Of a stretch of 64,000 nucleotides of DNA, positions 51,999-61,143 are shown piece by piece. The notes under the pieces were generated by a model. That model saw nothing but the letters and a program-made list of their open reading frames with translations, did no database searches and was not told the origin of the DNA. A program made the translations under genes and the position numbers. Position 1 is the stretch's first letter. The number at the start of each line of letters is the position of its first letter. The DNA is from JBBDWJ01 sp963824095. GTDB lineage: Bacteria; Acidobacteriota; Terriglobia; Bryobacterales; UBA6623. Where the stretch lies: the NCBI GenBank assembly GCA_963824095.1, contig CAWGNS010000007.1, positions 558,001 to 622,000 of the forward strand, in the 5' to 3' direction.

Positions 51999-53282
51999 CT
52001 AGATAAACGCAACCGAGCCGTCGGCGCGATAGCCTGTTGTGCGCTTCCAGGGGCCCGGCGGGTAGTAGGGGAACGCTTCTTCGTTCAGCTCGACTCCCCA
52101 GCCTGGTTTGTTCGGGATTTCCACGTAGCCGTCCTTCTTGACCATCAGGGGCTCTTTGAGTACGTCTTTGTGGGCTCCCGAATCCGGGGCGTGGTATTCG
52201 AGAATCAGGAAGTTGGGGGTGGAGGCGGCGAAGTGGACGTTGACGGCCGTCGCCAGCGGGCTCATCGGATTGTGCGGCGCGACCATCATGTATTGCGCTT
52301 CGGCCATGGCCGCAATTTTCTTCAGCTCCATGATGCCGCCGCAGACGCAGATGTCCGGCTGCACGATGTCGAGCGCCTGGATGTTGATCAGGTCGCGAAA
52401 CTCGTATTTGGTGTAGTTGCACTCGCCGCTGGCCAGCGGAATGTTGACGTGCTCGGAAAGCTTCTTCATGGCGTCGGCGTTCTCGGCGCGGATGGGCTCC
52501 TCGAGCCAGAACGGGTAATACGGCTCGATCTCGCGCGCCACCCGGATGGCGCGTGACACTTCAAAAAAGCGGGCGTGAATATCGACCGCGATATCGACGT
52601 CGGGGCCCACGGCGTCGCGCACGGCCTTGACGCGCTGGCCGGCGATGCGGGTGACCTCGTTGTAGGGCATCTGGTTGTCGCCCGGGTTGTGCGGCGACAT
52701 CTTGACAGCCGTGTAGCCGTACTTTTCGATGAGCCGGTGCGCGCTCTCGGCGGCTTCCTGCGGATTTGCGCCGCCGATGCTCTGGTAGACCCGTACCTTG
52801 TTGCGCACGCGCCCGTTGAGCAGCGCCCACACCGGCAGGCCGGCGGCTTTGCCCGCGACGTCCCACAGGGCGTGCTCGATGCCGCTGAGGGCCGCGTTCG
52901 AAACCGCGCCGCCGGGGAAGCGCGTCGTGTTGTACATCAAGTCCCATAGGAACTGCACGTTGCGCGGATCCTGGCCAATCAGCCAGCCCTTGAAGTCTTC
53001 GATGACCTTGACGGTGGCCTCGTCGGGCCCCACCGAATAGGCTTCGCCGATGCCCGAGATGCCTTGATCGGTTTCGACCTTGACGTAGAGCCAGTTGCGC
53101 TGCGAGATCGTGCGGCTGCCGCCGGAGAGGTCCGACTGGCGCGCGGTGCCGATGAGGAACGTCTTGATGTCGGTGATCTTGAGGGCCGGCTTTTCGCCGA
53201 CGCGGCCCCAGTCCTGGAGTTGCGGCGCGGCGGCCAGCGGGGCGGCGGCGAGGCCGGCTTGTAAAAAGTGCCTGCGTTGCAT
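51999..53282 (-). CDS. Exported enolase-superfamily dehydratase (mandelate racemase/galactonate dehydratase-like)
   Basis: 427 residues from the ATG at 53282 with AGGAG upstream. A Tat-type leader (MQRRHFLQAGLAAAPLAAAP) starts the protein. N-terminal capping domain: LKITDIKTFLIGT and YVKVETDQGISGIGEAYS. The barrel carries YTAVKMSPHNPGDN, the metal ligands in DIAVDIHARFF (D), WLEEPIRAEN (E) and PLASGECNYT (E), and VAPHNPMSPLATA. This fits sugar-acid dehydratases such as galactonate dehydratase. Export of such an enzyme is odd for the family but is seen in Bryobacterales. The substrate is not determinable. Confidence 0.92.
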   Translation of the reverse strand: MQRRHFLQAGLAAAPLAAAPQLQDWGRVGEKPALKITDIKTFLIGTARQSDLSGGSRTISQRNWLYVKVETDQGISGIGEAYSVGPDEATVKVIEDFKGWLIGQDPRNVQFLWDLMYNTTRFPGGAVSNAALSGIEHALWDVAGKAAGLPVWALLNGRVRNKVRVYQSIGGANPQEAAESAHRLIEKYGYTAVKMSPHNPGDNQMPYNEVTRIAGQRVKAVRDAVGPDVDIAVDIHARFFEVSRAIRVAREIEPYYPFWLEEPIRAENADAMKKLSEHVNIPLASGECNYTKYEFRDLINIQALDIVQPDICVCGGIMELKKIAAMAEAQYMMVAPHNPMSPLATAVNVHFAASTPNFLILEYHAPDSGAHKDVLKEPLMVKKDGYVEIPNKPGWGVELNEEAFPYYPPGPWKRTTGYRADGSVAFI

Positions 53283-53848
53283 GGGGGCTCCTGAAAGGAA
53301 TGGGCTCGAGGTGTCTTGCTCGGAATCGCCCCGGAGACAACTTCGCGGTTCGGTTAGACCATACTACATCGGGCGGCGCCGAAGCGAATCGGCAGCCGTC
53401 CACTCACCAATTCTTGGTGGCCCGAAGGGGGCGCCATGGACCGTTGCGGTGGTGCGTTTCGCCCAATGGGAGGCGTGCTCGCCTCATCCCCGAGAGCGCC
53501 TGGACGAAGGTCATCGCAGTTTCGCGCTCTTAAGCCATCTAAGTGATTGGGGATACGAAGGAGCGAAACGCGCTGATTTATCCCCACAGGCGGCACGGTC
53601 CCTTCCACCGCCTGTGGGCCCAGGTTTTGCAACAAGCACTATTCCATGACTATCCCCAAGCGGACGCTATGAGTTCCGTCACCCTGGCCGAGCGGCCACG
53701 TTCGAGGTTGCGGCGCCGCCAAAAGGGGTGATAATTGAAGGGAAGGATCTGACAGCGCACTACTGTCTAAATCGATGCGTGGCGGCTAGAAAAGCCGCCG
53801 GGGCGACAATTCAGAGGCGCCCAGGTCCAGCGGTGCAGGAGGTGAAGT
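53283..53848. other. Divergent intergenic space with an 11-bp inverted repeat
   Basis: CCCACAGGCGG (53583-53593) pairs with CCGCCTGTGGG (53608-53618) around 14 nt. There is no T-run after it. No gene in this space is supported. The ribosome site AGGAGG at 53838-53843 belongs to the sensor gene downstream. Confidence 0.55.
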
Positions 53849-54976
53849 ATGCCGAGGGACAGCTTCGAGTTCCGGATCGGCTTCCGCAAGCTGCTGATCG
53901 GCTTTCTTGTAACGCTAGTACCGGTGAACCTCGTAGCCCTTTACGCCGCTTCCGAAAGCGCCCGGAGCCTGCAGGTCACCGTCGGAACCTATTTCAAGAC
54001 CATCGCGCAATCAACCGCCGAGCGCATCACCGACTTCATTCATGAACGTGCCACGCACGTGGCCATCATCGCTTCCGACCCCGCTCTCATCGACCTGGTG
54101 ACCGCGGCGAACCGTTCCTACGAAGGCATGTCCGACGAGGCGATAGCCCGCCGTATCGAGGAAATCGAGGCAATATGGCCGACCCCGAAGGCCGACGCCA
54201 TTGTGAACCGCATCGTCTCGTCGCCCGTCTCGGCCAGCCTACGGCATTTCCTTGAGCTGGACCCGCGTTTCTTGCGCATCACCGTCACCGACGCCCGAGG
54301 CGCGACCGTCGCCGCCACGCACAAGACCATCGACTACTTCCAGGCCGACGAGCCCTACTGGCAGGAGATCTATAACGAAGGCCGCGGAGCCGTCGGAATC
54401 ACCGATGTCGAGAACGACGTCGTCACCAAGGCCAACTACGTGGGGATCGGCGTCCCGGTGCTCGACCCGGCTACGAATCGCTTCGTGGGCACAGTCGACG
54501 CGCTGGTCGAGGTATCGAGCCTGTTTCCTATCGTTGCCGCAGCCGAATTCGGGGCAACTGGCAGGGCGCTGCTGGTGAGAGAGGACGGCACCGTGATCCG
54601 GGGTCCCAACACGACGCTGTCGATGGGCCTGAAATCGGAGGAATTCCTGGCCGTGATGGACGCTCTCCACAGCATTCAAGGACGCCAGACCGGCTATCTG
54701 GTGGCGAACCTGGGGGAGGCCGGCGGCAAAACGATGATCGGCTTCGCCGATACCGGGCTCAAAGAGGACTTCAAGAACCTGGGTTGGGTCGTGCTCGTGG
54801 CGCAACCGACCACAGAGGCTTTCGCCGCGATCCGAACTACGCAGCGGCTGATTCTGCTGATTGCGGCTCTGGCATTTCTGGCGGTCGTCTTCGTGGGAGT
54901 TTACTTCTCGCTGCACCGCAAGGGCGAGATTGAGGAGACCGAAGAGGACTTTCACACGCCGCTGGTGAATTCGTAA
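53849..54976 (+). CDS. Membrane dCache (PDC) sensor protein without output domain
   Basis: 375 residues, ATG at 53849, AGGAGG 6 nt upstream. A first membrane helix (FRKLLIGFLVTLVPVNLVALY) and a second near residue 335 (LILLIAALAFLAVVFVGVYF) bracket an extracytoplasmic region of about 290 residues. It has two Cache-type folds: RFLRITVTDARGATVAATHK, YWQEIYNEGRGAVGITDV, YVGIGVPVLDPATNRFVGTV and ALLVREDGTVIRGPN. The C-terminal tail is only about 20 residues, acidic, with no HAMP, kinase, cyclase or methyl-accepting domain. It could pair with a separate signalling protein or be a truncated receptor. Confidence 0.88.
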   Translation: MPRDSFEFRIGFRKLLIGFLVTLVPVNLVALYAASESARSLQVTVGTYFKTIAQSTAERITDFIHERATHVAIIASDPALIDLVTAANRSYEGMSDEAIARRIEEIEAIWPTPKADAIVNRIVSSPVSASLRHFLELDPRFLRITVTDARGATVAATHKTIDYFQADEPYWQEIYNEGRGAVGITDVENDVVTKANYVGIGVPVLDPATNRFVGTVDALVEVSSLFPIVAAAEFGATGRALLVREDGTVIRGPNTTLSMGLKSEEFLAVMDALHSIQGRQTGYLVANLGEAGGKTMIGFADTGLKEDFKNLGWVVLVAQPTTEAFAAIRTTQRLILLIAALAFLAVVFVGVYFSLHRKGEIEETEEDFHTPLVNS

Positions 54977-55165
54977 CAGTTGGGTCAGGGATAGGATTCC
55001 CGGGGGGCCGGCAAGGGCGTAGCGGCCACGCCCTCGTTTCGGGTTGCGGACAATCCGAGAGACAAGTCGCGTTGCCCAAATTCGCCAACGACTCACAGCG
55101 CGCGTTCGGTTCGGCAGCGGGCGTAGCGCGCTACACCCCCGCGCAGCATCGCGGCGCCGCCCGAG

Positions 55166-56980
55166 CTACTGCATGGGCGTCTTGGCGGTTACGTATCCCA
55201 GATCGGGGAACGGCATCGGCCCGGCTCGCAGCGCTTTTTCGTGAAAGGATGTCAGGCTGAAGTCCTGGGTTTCATTCTGGTAGTGGTCGCGCACGCGCAG
55301 CCATTCTTTCCAGCCGAAATATTGCAGCGGCAGGCGCGCCGAGGTGAGCATCACGCGCTGGATCTTGTCGCGCGCGCCTTCGACTTCCTGGTAGGCCTTC
55401 TCACGCAACAGCTTCATGGCGTCCTCTTCCGACATGTTCTTGGTGTGCATGCGGATGTCGACGATGGCGTCGGTGAGGATGCGCATCTTCTGCTTGATGA
55501 AAATAACTTTCAGTTCGTTGCCGCCCGGAAGTCCGACGTCGACCGCCGAATCGGTCATATAGGCGCCCCAGCCGTCCATGAACGCCGGGTTGCCCTGCGC
55601 CCGCAGCAGGCGCCGGTAAAGCGGCTCGGTGGCGTTGGCAAACTCGCGTGCTTCGTAATAGCCCGGGATAGCGTATTCGATCGTCAGCAGCCGGAGCTGA
55701 AAAAGATTATATTCGCGCAGCTTCGACAGCTCGCGCGCCCGCGGCCAGTCGGAGGGAATCGGGGTCACCATGAACAGCGCCGCCAGCTTGGGCTGCAGCG
55801 GCGGAGCCCCCAGGAAATTGGCCACGGGGTTGTTGGCGCGCAGAAACTCCGGCGTTTCGATCACCTTCAGGTTGTTGCCGGGAGGCAGCGGCGCCAGCTC
55901 TTTGTCCTGCACGAACTTCTTGTCGTCTTCGATGTCGCGGTTGATCTGGTCCAACAGTCCCGAGCCGTCCCTGAGCCGGTTTTCGTCGCTGACGACGTCG
56001 AGCACATCGCGGATCAGCGCGTCGTCGGTCGGCGGGCGCTGGTTGCCGTAGATCTGCTTGTGCACGGGCCGCGCGGTCTCGATCAACTGCTTGGTGACGG
56101 TCTCGAGTTCGGCTTCGGCTTCGGAAAGCAGCTTGTCGGGCGTCTTGTCGGCGTTCCCGGTCCACAGCCGCAATTTCTTGGCGTAGAGCTCGGGGCCCAG
56201 GCGCCAGTCGTCCTGGTTGCGCTTGGCGAGGTCCTTATCGAGGTAGTCGTTGAAATCGTGCAGCGCGGCGAGGGCGGCCTTGGCGGCGGTGTCGTAGTCG
56301 GCCTTCAATTCCTGGGGCACTTCGGCGGCCAGCGTCTTCTCCACAAAGCGGACCGTGCCGTCGTTTTCCGAGCGCGCCGCCTCGGTCCATACCGTAGGCG
56401 AGGACTTCAGATTCTCTTTGGCCTGGTTGAGAAACTCGGGCACCTTGCCCAGCCGGGCGATGATATGGCGAAAGCGGTCGGGCTTGGAGGCGTACTCCAG
56501 GATGAACGGGCCATAGAGGGCGCGGCCCAACAACTGCACATAGACCACCGGGTTGTGCTCCTGGGTCTTGACGTCCTCCAACTCAAACAGTTCGCGCGCC
56601 GCCAGGTTTTCCGCGACGGCATAGTCGGCGAAAGGGTCCCCGGCGAGACGATTGCGGTCCGGCACCTTGTCGTGCAGATTTTTCTGAAAGTCTTTGAGCA
56701 ACTGAATGCGCTTCTGAATTCCTTCGGCCGAGTAGTCGTCGAGCATCGTGTCCAGCGACAACTGCGTGGCCTCCTGGCCTTCCTGTTCACCACCACGAAC
56801 GTGTTCGTGGTACCCCATTTCAGTAGCTTCGATCGGGGTCAACGCCAGCAGGTCGAAGACGAACGGCTCGACAACCGACTGAAACACCTGGTCTGGCGGA
56901 TCCTCGGTTCTGCAGCCTGCCGCGAAGCAGACAAGGATGGAAATGATCGCGGCGAAGATATACTTCGGATGAGTTGGCAT
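55166..56980 (-). CDS. DUF885 lipoprotein lacking the usual metal-binding histidines
   Basis: 604 residues from the ATG at 56980 (an in-frame start 30 nt earlier is less likely). A lipobox (ISILVCFAAGC) marks a lipoprotein. The DUF885 fold is recognisable throughout, for example EEDAMKLLREKAYQEVEGARD and RVMLTSARLPLQYFGWKEWL. In family members the sequence HEAMPGHYVQ provides the zinc ligands; here the same place reads EYAIPGYYEA, followed by the conserved REFANATEPLYRRLLRAQG and DGWGAYM. Both His positions and the catalytic Glu are altered. It is probably a non-peptidase relative. It precedes ftsZ with 600 nt between. Confidence 0.88.
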   Translation of the reverse strand: MPTHPKYIFAAIISILVCFAAGCRTEDPPDQVFQSVVEPFVFDLLALTPIEATEMGYHEHVRGGEQEGQEATQLSLDTMLDDYSAEGIQKRIQLLKDFQKNLHDKVPDRNRLAGDPFADYAVAENLAARELFELEDVKTQEHNPVVYVQLLGRALYGPFILEYASKPDRFRHIIARLGKVPEFLNQAKENLKSSPTVWTEAARSENDGTVRFVEKTLAAEVPQELKADYDTAAKAALAALHDFNDYLDKDLAKRNQDDWRLGPELYAKKLRLWTGNADKTPDKLLSEAEAELETVTKQLIETARPVHKQIYGNQRPPTDDALIRDVLDVVSDENRLRDGSGLLDQINRDIEDDKKFVQDKELAPLPPGNNLKVIETPEFLRANNPVANFLGAPPLQPKLAALFMVTPIPSDWPRARELSKLREYNLFQLRLLTIEYAIPGYYEAREFANATEPLYRRLLRAQGNPAFMDGWGAYMTDSAVDVGLPGGNELKVIFIKQKMRILTDAIVDIRMHTKNMSEEDAMKLLREKAYQEVEGARDKIQRVMLTSARLPLQYFGWKEWLRVRDHYQNETQDFSLTSFHEKALRAGPMPFPDLGYVTAKTPMQ

Positions 56981-57592
56981 GGGTTCTCCCGGTGATGACT
57001 GGGAAGGCAAGAAGCCCCGCAGGCCCGCGCCTCACGGGTCAAGATGCGAAACAAACTCCTATCTTAGTGGAGGGATGGGACCCTCGCAACTGCCGGAATA
57101 GGGCCGGTGGGGGCCCGCCAACCCAGCGCGGTTTACGGCCTGGCTACCGGTGGCGAACGGAGCGACCTACCGAGGCCCCGCCATGGCATCCGGAGAGTTC
57201 CCCAGTGTGGGGAAAAACCCCGTCCCGGCCCGGCGACAGCGCCCATTGGGACACGTTCGCAACGCGTCGTACCCGAGCCGCGCGCGTCGGCAAGCGGTGG
57301 ACTAACGCGCTAAATCGGCAAGGAAAAGGGAGAGGCTAGCTGGGGCGCAGGCGAAAGCACGGGGAGACACGCGAAGAGCCAAGCGGGCGGGACCAAGGGG
57401 GGACTGGGGGCGCGATGGAGCGCCTGGGCTGGCTCTCCGGACAGCCCACAATTGGGGCGGCCTCATCGAATAGCGCACGGCTTCCGCCGTGGGAAAACGC
57501 TACAACTCAAATCCTGCCCTGGAAGGGGCGGGGCAAGGTCACGGGCAGCACTGACGATGCCACGGGGCGGGTTCCCCCGCCCCATACGGCGA
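56981..57592. other. Gene-free space downstream of ftsZ
   Basis: No supported gene. Family-4 repeat copy at 57271-57300 (inverted relative to 47827). The stop of ftsZ is at the right end; no clear terminator hairpin with T-run is visible. Confidence 0.55.
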
Positions 57593-58864
57593 TTAGTCGC
57601 GGCTGAGCTTGCGGCGCAGGTAGGCCGGCTTGTCGAGATCGTGGGGGTCCATCTCGGCCTCGGGCTCTTCTTCCTCCACCTCGCGGTTGATGGGATTGAC
57701 CGCGGCCAGGTGGGACGCCGCCGCGGCGTGTGCGCGGGCCGTGGCCGTCGCCGGCTCCAGAACCCGTTCGCCGCGGTGACGGAACGCGGTGGCTTCGTGA
57801 ACGGCCGCGCGCATTTCCGCCGCCGCCGCCGAACCGGCGTCCAACTGCTTCTTGGACAGCCCGACGTTTTCGCTGCGAAAGCCGGTGGCGATCACGGTGA
57901 TCTTGACGTTGTCTCCCATGCCATCGTTGAGGATCGCGCCGAAGATGATGTTGGCGTCGGGGTCGGCCGCCTTCTGAATGATGGTCGAAGCCTCGTGCAC
58001 CTCGTGCAGGCCGAGCTTCGACGAACCGGTGATGTTGATCAGGATGCCGCGCGCGCCTTCGATGCTGGCGTCTTCGAGCAGCGGGCTTGAGATGGCCTTG
58101 CGGGCCGCCTCGACCGCGGCGCTCGATCCGCCGGCGATGGCGGTCCCCATCACCGCATAGCCCATGCCGTGCATGATGGTGCGCACGTCTGAGAAATCGC
58201 GGTTGATGATGCCCGGCACCGTGATGATGTCGCTGATGCCCTGCACGGCCTGGCGCAGAATGTTGTCGGCGATGCGAAACGACTCGAAGAAACTGGTGCC
58301 GCGCTCGACCACTTCGAGCAGCCGTTCGTTGGGTATGGTCACCACGGTGTCGACGACTTCCGCCAGCTCGGCGAGGCCTTTTTCGGCGATCGCCATCCGC
58401 TTGGCGCCTTCGAACGAGAACGGCTTGGTGACAACGGCGACGGTGAGCGCGCCCAGTTCTTTGGCGAGCGAGGCAACGATGGGAGCGGCGCCGGTGCCGG
58501 TGCCGCCGCCCAGGCCCGAGGTGACAAACACCATATCGGTGTCGCTGAGCAGCTCGATCAGCCGCTCGGTGTCCTCGAGGGCGGCTTTGCGGCCGATCTC
58601 GGGGTCGGAGCCCGCGCCGCGCCCGCTGGTGAGCTTGGTGCCGATCTGCACCTTGATCGGTGCTCGCGAAACCCGCAGCGCCTGTTCGTCGGTGTTGATG
58701 GCGGCGAACTCGACGCCTTCGACGGACGCTTCGATCATGCGGTTGACGGCGTTGCAGCCGCCGCCGCCGACCCCCACGACCTTGATCCGCGCGGTGGGAC
58801 GCAGGTCCTCTTCAAAGGTGAATTTCACCGCGTCCTGTTGCTGCTGCTCTTGGTTCTCGTTCAT
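57593..58864 (-). CDS. ftsZ: Cell division protein FtsZ
   Basis: 423 residues from the ATG at 58864, with GGGAAAGGG upstream; a longer frame to 58906 is not used by the family. It is a GTP-binding tubulin homologue that forms the cytokinetic Z-ring. Motifs: IKVVGVGGGGCNAVNRMIE at the N-terminus, the tubulin signature GGGTGTGAAPIVASLAKELG, the T7-loop region NRDFSDVRTIMHGMGYAVMG. The acidic linker is short and rich in Ala and Glu, and the conserved C-terminal peptide reads DLDKPAYLRRKLSRD, the site for FtsA. It is the last gene of the cluster, 53 nt after ftsA. Confidence 0.98.
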   Translation of the reverse strand: MNENQEQQQQDAVKFTFEEDLRPTARIKVVGVGGGGCNAVNRMIEASVEGVEFAAINTDEQALRVSRAPIKVQIGTKLTSGRGAGSDPEIGRKAALEDTERLIELLSDTDMVFVTSGLGGGTGTGAAPIVASLAKELGALTVAVVTKPFSFEGAKRMAIAEKGLAELAEVVDTVVTIPNERLLEVVERGTSFFESFRIADNILRQAVQGISDIITVPGIINRDFSDVRTIMHGMGYAVMGTAIAGGSSAAVEAARKAISSPLLEDASIEGARGILINITGSSKLGLHEVHEASTIIQKAADPDANIIFGAILNDGMGDNVKITVIATGFRSENVGLSKKQLDAGSAAAAEMRAAVHEATAFRHRGERVLEPATATARAHAAAASHLAAVNPINREVEEEEPEAEMDPHDLDKPAYLRRKLSRD

Positions 58865-58917
58865 GTCGTTCCCTTTCCCGTTGAGGTTTCGACCGCTTTG
58901 TTCCATTCGACCGCTTC

Positions 58918-60123
58918 CTATTCAAACAGGGTTTTGAGCCACTCGGTAACCCGGTCGCGCTTGCGCGTGCGATGCAGGCGAAGACGCTGGGCGTAGAGAA
59001 CGAGCCCGATCACAGTGGCCCAGCCGGGGTGATCGAGTTCGTCGGGCAAGTCGTCGAGCTGCGGAGGCAGGCCCACCCGCGCGTTCGCGTTCAAGACGGC
59101 TTCGGCGATATCGCAGCTTCCCGCCAGGCAGGCCAGCCCACCGGTAAGCACCACGCCGGCGACCAGGCGGTTTTCAAAGCCGCTGCGGGAGAGTTGCAAC
59201 GCCATCATCTCGAAAAGCTCTTCGCAGCGAGCCTCCAGAATCTCGTTGAGCAGGCGGCGCGGCTTTTCGCGCAACCGGCCGTCGTTGAGGCCCGGCGCCT
59301 CGACCATGACGTTGAGCGGGGTCTGCGCCGCGGGCACGCAGCCATACTGCTCCATGATCTGCTCGGCGGCCTCGCGCGGCGTGCGCAACACCGAGGCCAC
59401 GTCGTTGACGAAGTGCTCGCCGCCCAGCGGCAGGCTCATCGCCAGTTGCAGGTCGCCCTCGAGGTAGGCCACCAGCTCGACCGAGCTGGAGCCCATGTCG
59501 GCGACCGCCACGCCCATCTCGCGCTCCTGCTGTTCGAGCACGGCGTGCGAAGCGGCGAAGCCCTCGAACAGCGTCTCCTCGACGACCACTCCAGCGCGGT
59601 TGACGACCACGCGGATGTTGTTGTGTGCCTGCGCCAGCGCCGAGACCACCTGCACGTGAACGTCGAGACGGCTGCCGTGCATCCCCAGCGGATTGCGCAA
59701 ACCCGACTGGCCGTCGACCGAGAACTCCAGCGGAATCACCTGCAGCACAGTGCGGTCGTCGCTGAGCGGGCCTTGCGTGGCGGCCTTGATCACCGCGTCG
59801 ACGTGTTCTTTTTGGATTTCGCTTTCCCAGGAGGGCAGATTGATGTAGCTGTGGCTGACGTTGTTCTTGACGTGCGGGCCGCCCACGCCGACCACGGCGT
59901 TGTCGATGGTGACCCCGCCGTTGCGCTCGGCCTCTTCGATCGCCTTCTCGAGCGAGGCAAGCACCGGATCCTGATCGGCGATCACGCCCCGCGACCAGCC
60001 CTCCGCCGGAGCCGAGCCGTGGCTGATGAAGCGCAGCCGCGAATTTTCCTCGAGCGCCACCAGACAACGCGTGGAGCGGCTGCCCAGATCGAGCCCAACC
60101 AGATAATCGTGTGGTTTCGGCAT
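58918..60123 (-). CDS. ftsA: Cell division protein FtsA
   Basis: 401 residues from the ATG at 60123. The actin-like ATPase that tethers FtsZ to the membrane. LVGLDLGSRSTRCLVALEEN is the first phosphate loop, GVAVADMGSSSVELVAYLEG the second, and GVVLTGGLACLAGSCDIAEA the adenosine motif. The C-terminus DRVTEWLKTLFE is the amphipathic membrane-targeting helix. An SHS2 (1C) subdomain lies at about residues 80-165. It sits between ftsQ and ftsZ, as usual. Confidence 0.97.
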   Translation of the reverse strand: MPKPHDYLVGLDLGSRSTRCLVALEENSRLRFISHGSAPAEGWSRGVIADQDPVLASLEKAIEEAERNGGVTIDNAVVGVGGPHVKNNVSHSYINLPSWESEIQKEHVDAVIKAATQGPLSDDRTVLQVIPLEFSVDGQSGLRNPLGMHGSRLDVHVQVVSALAQAHNNIRVVVNRAGVVVEETLFEGFAASHAVLEQQEREMGVAVADMGSSSVELVAYLEGDLQLAMSLPLGGEHFVNDVASVLRTPREAAEQIMEQYGCVPAAQTPLNVMVEAPGLNDGRLREKPRRLLNEILEARCEELFEMMALQLSRSGFENRLVAGVVLTGGLACLAGSCDIAEAVLNANARVGLPPQLDDLPDELDHPGWATVIGLVLYAQRLRLHRTRKRDRVTEWLKTLFE

Positions 60124-60246
60124 ATTGTTCAGAGCCGCGCGCGTCGGCTGGCGATGGCGGTGAAGCGGCCCGTTTTCCCACCTTCGGCGATCGTCCAACG
60201 TGTCTTCACTGCTCGTCGCGGCTCGTTTCCTTCACTGCTCTGGCGC

Positions 60247-61122
60247 TCAGCGCTGCGCCACCGGCTCGTGCTCCAGCGCCACCTGACCCTTGAAACGCAA
60301 GTCGACCATCTTCACGATGCCGTATTTCTGTTTCCAGGCCGGGAAGTTACTTAAGAATACTCCGAAGCGGTGCCGAAAGTTGTCCTCGCCCATCTGCAGC
60401 TCGATCGCCTCGCCGTGGAAGGCGGCGGTCGCCTTGGCATTGTGCGGGTCGGCCACGTTGACCTCGGAGACCATCGAACTCCAATGCGGCTCTTCGCTGT
60501 CGAGCGCGCCGAGCAGATCCAGATACAGCCGGATACGGCTCTGGCGGTCGGCGAGCGGCTGCTCGGGCGTCACACCGGAAATCACCGGCAAGGTCAGCCG
60601 CGCTTCCTCGGGCAGATCGAGAAACACGCCATAGGCGTCGACCAACTGCGTCGTCTCGCCATGGCTGCCTTTCTCGCTCACGCGCGCAAACGCCACCGGG
60701 CGGCGCTCGTCGATGTGGGCCCAGATCTGATGCGTCCAGATGCGCGCGACGGTGGCCTGCTCGACCCAGGGCAGCGCGGCGATCTGCTCGCGGCGCTCCT
60801 CGAGCGGCACGTCGAACAGGTTCTTGCCGAAGTCGGCCTCGAAGATGGCGCGCACCTGCTCCGGTTTCACGTACGAGAGCCCGCTGACCAGCAGGTCGCT
60901 GCCGTCGGCGGCGAAAGCGAACCGCCGGTCGGTGTGCAAAAAGCGCTCCAGCGAATAGGCCGAGGTGACGCACAGCGCCCCCGCCAGCACCACGATCGCG
61001 ATGCGCCGCAGGGGCAGTTGCCGCCAGTCGCCCAGCCGGCGGCTGACCCGCACGGGTTTATTGCGCCGCAGATAGGACGAGGATTCCTTCGCCGCCTCGC
61101 CGTTGGTTTTGCCTCGCGCCAT
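60247..61122 (-). CDS. ftsQ: Cell division protein FtsQ
   Basis: 291 residues from the ATG at 61122. A basic cytoplasmic tail (about 48 residues) and one membrane helix (IAIVVLAGALCVTSAYSL) precede a POTRA domain (LLVSGLSYVKPEQVRAIFEA, DFGKNLFDVPLEERREQIAA, LPWVEQATVARIW) and a beta domain (RPVAFARVSEKG; AYGVFLDLPEEARLTLPVIS). It is a bitopic divisome protein that links early and late components. The start is 21 nt after murC. Confidence 0.93.
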   Translation of the reverse strand: MARGKTNGEAAKESSSYLRRNKPVRVSRRLGDWRQLPLRRIAIVVLAGALCVTSAYSLERFLHTDRRFAFAADGSDLLVSGLSYVKPEQVRAIFEADFGKNLFDVPLEERREQIAALPWVEQATVARIWTHQIWAHIDERRPVAFARVSEKGSHGETTQLVDAYGVFLDLPEEARLTLPVISGVTPEQPLADRQSRIRLYLDLLGALDSEEPHWSSMVSEVNVADPHNAKATAAFHGEAIELQMGEDNFRHRFGVFLSNFPAWKQKYGIVKMVDLRFKGQVALEHEPVAQR

Positions 61123-61143
61123 GAATCTCCCACTACCCGGAGG

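Noticed and set aside
53583..53618. Inverted repeat as a terminator or operator
   Set aside because: No T-run, loop of 14 nt and no matching second site; only noted as an inverted repeat.
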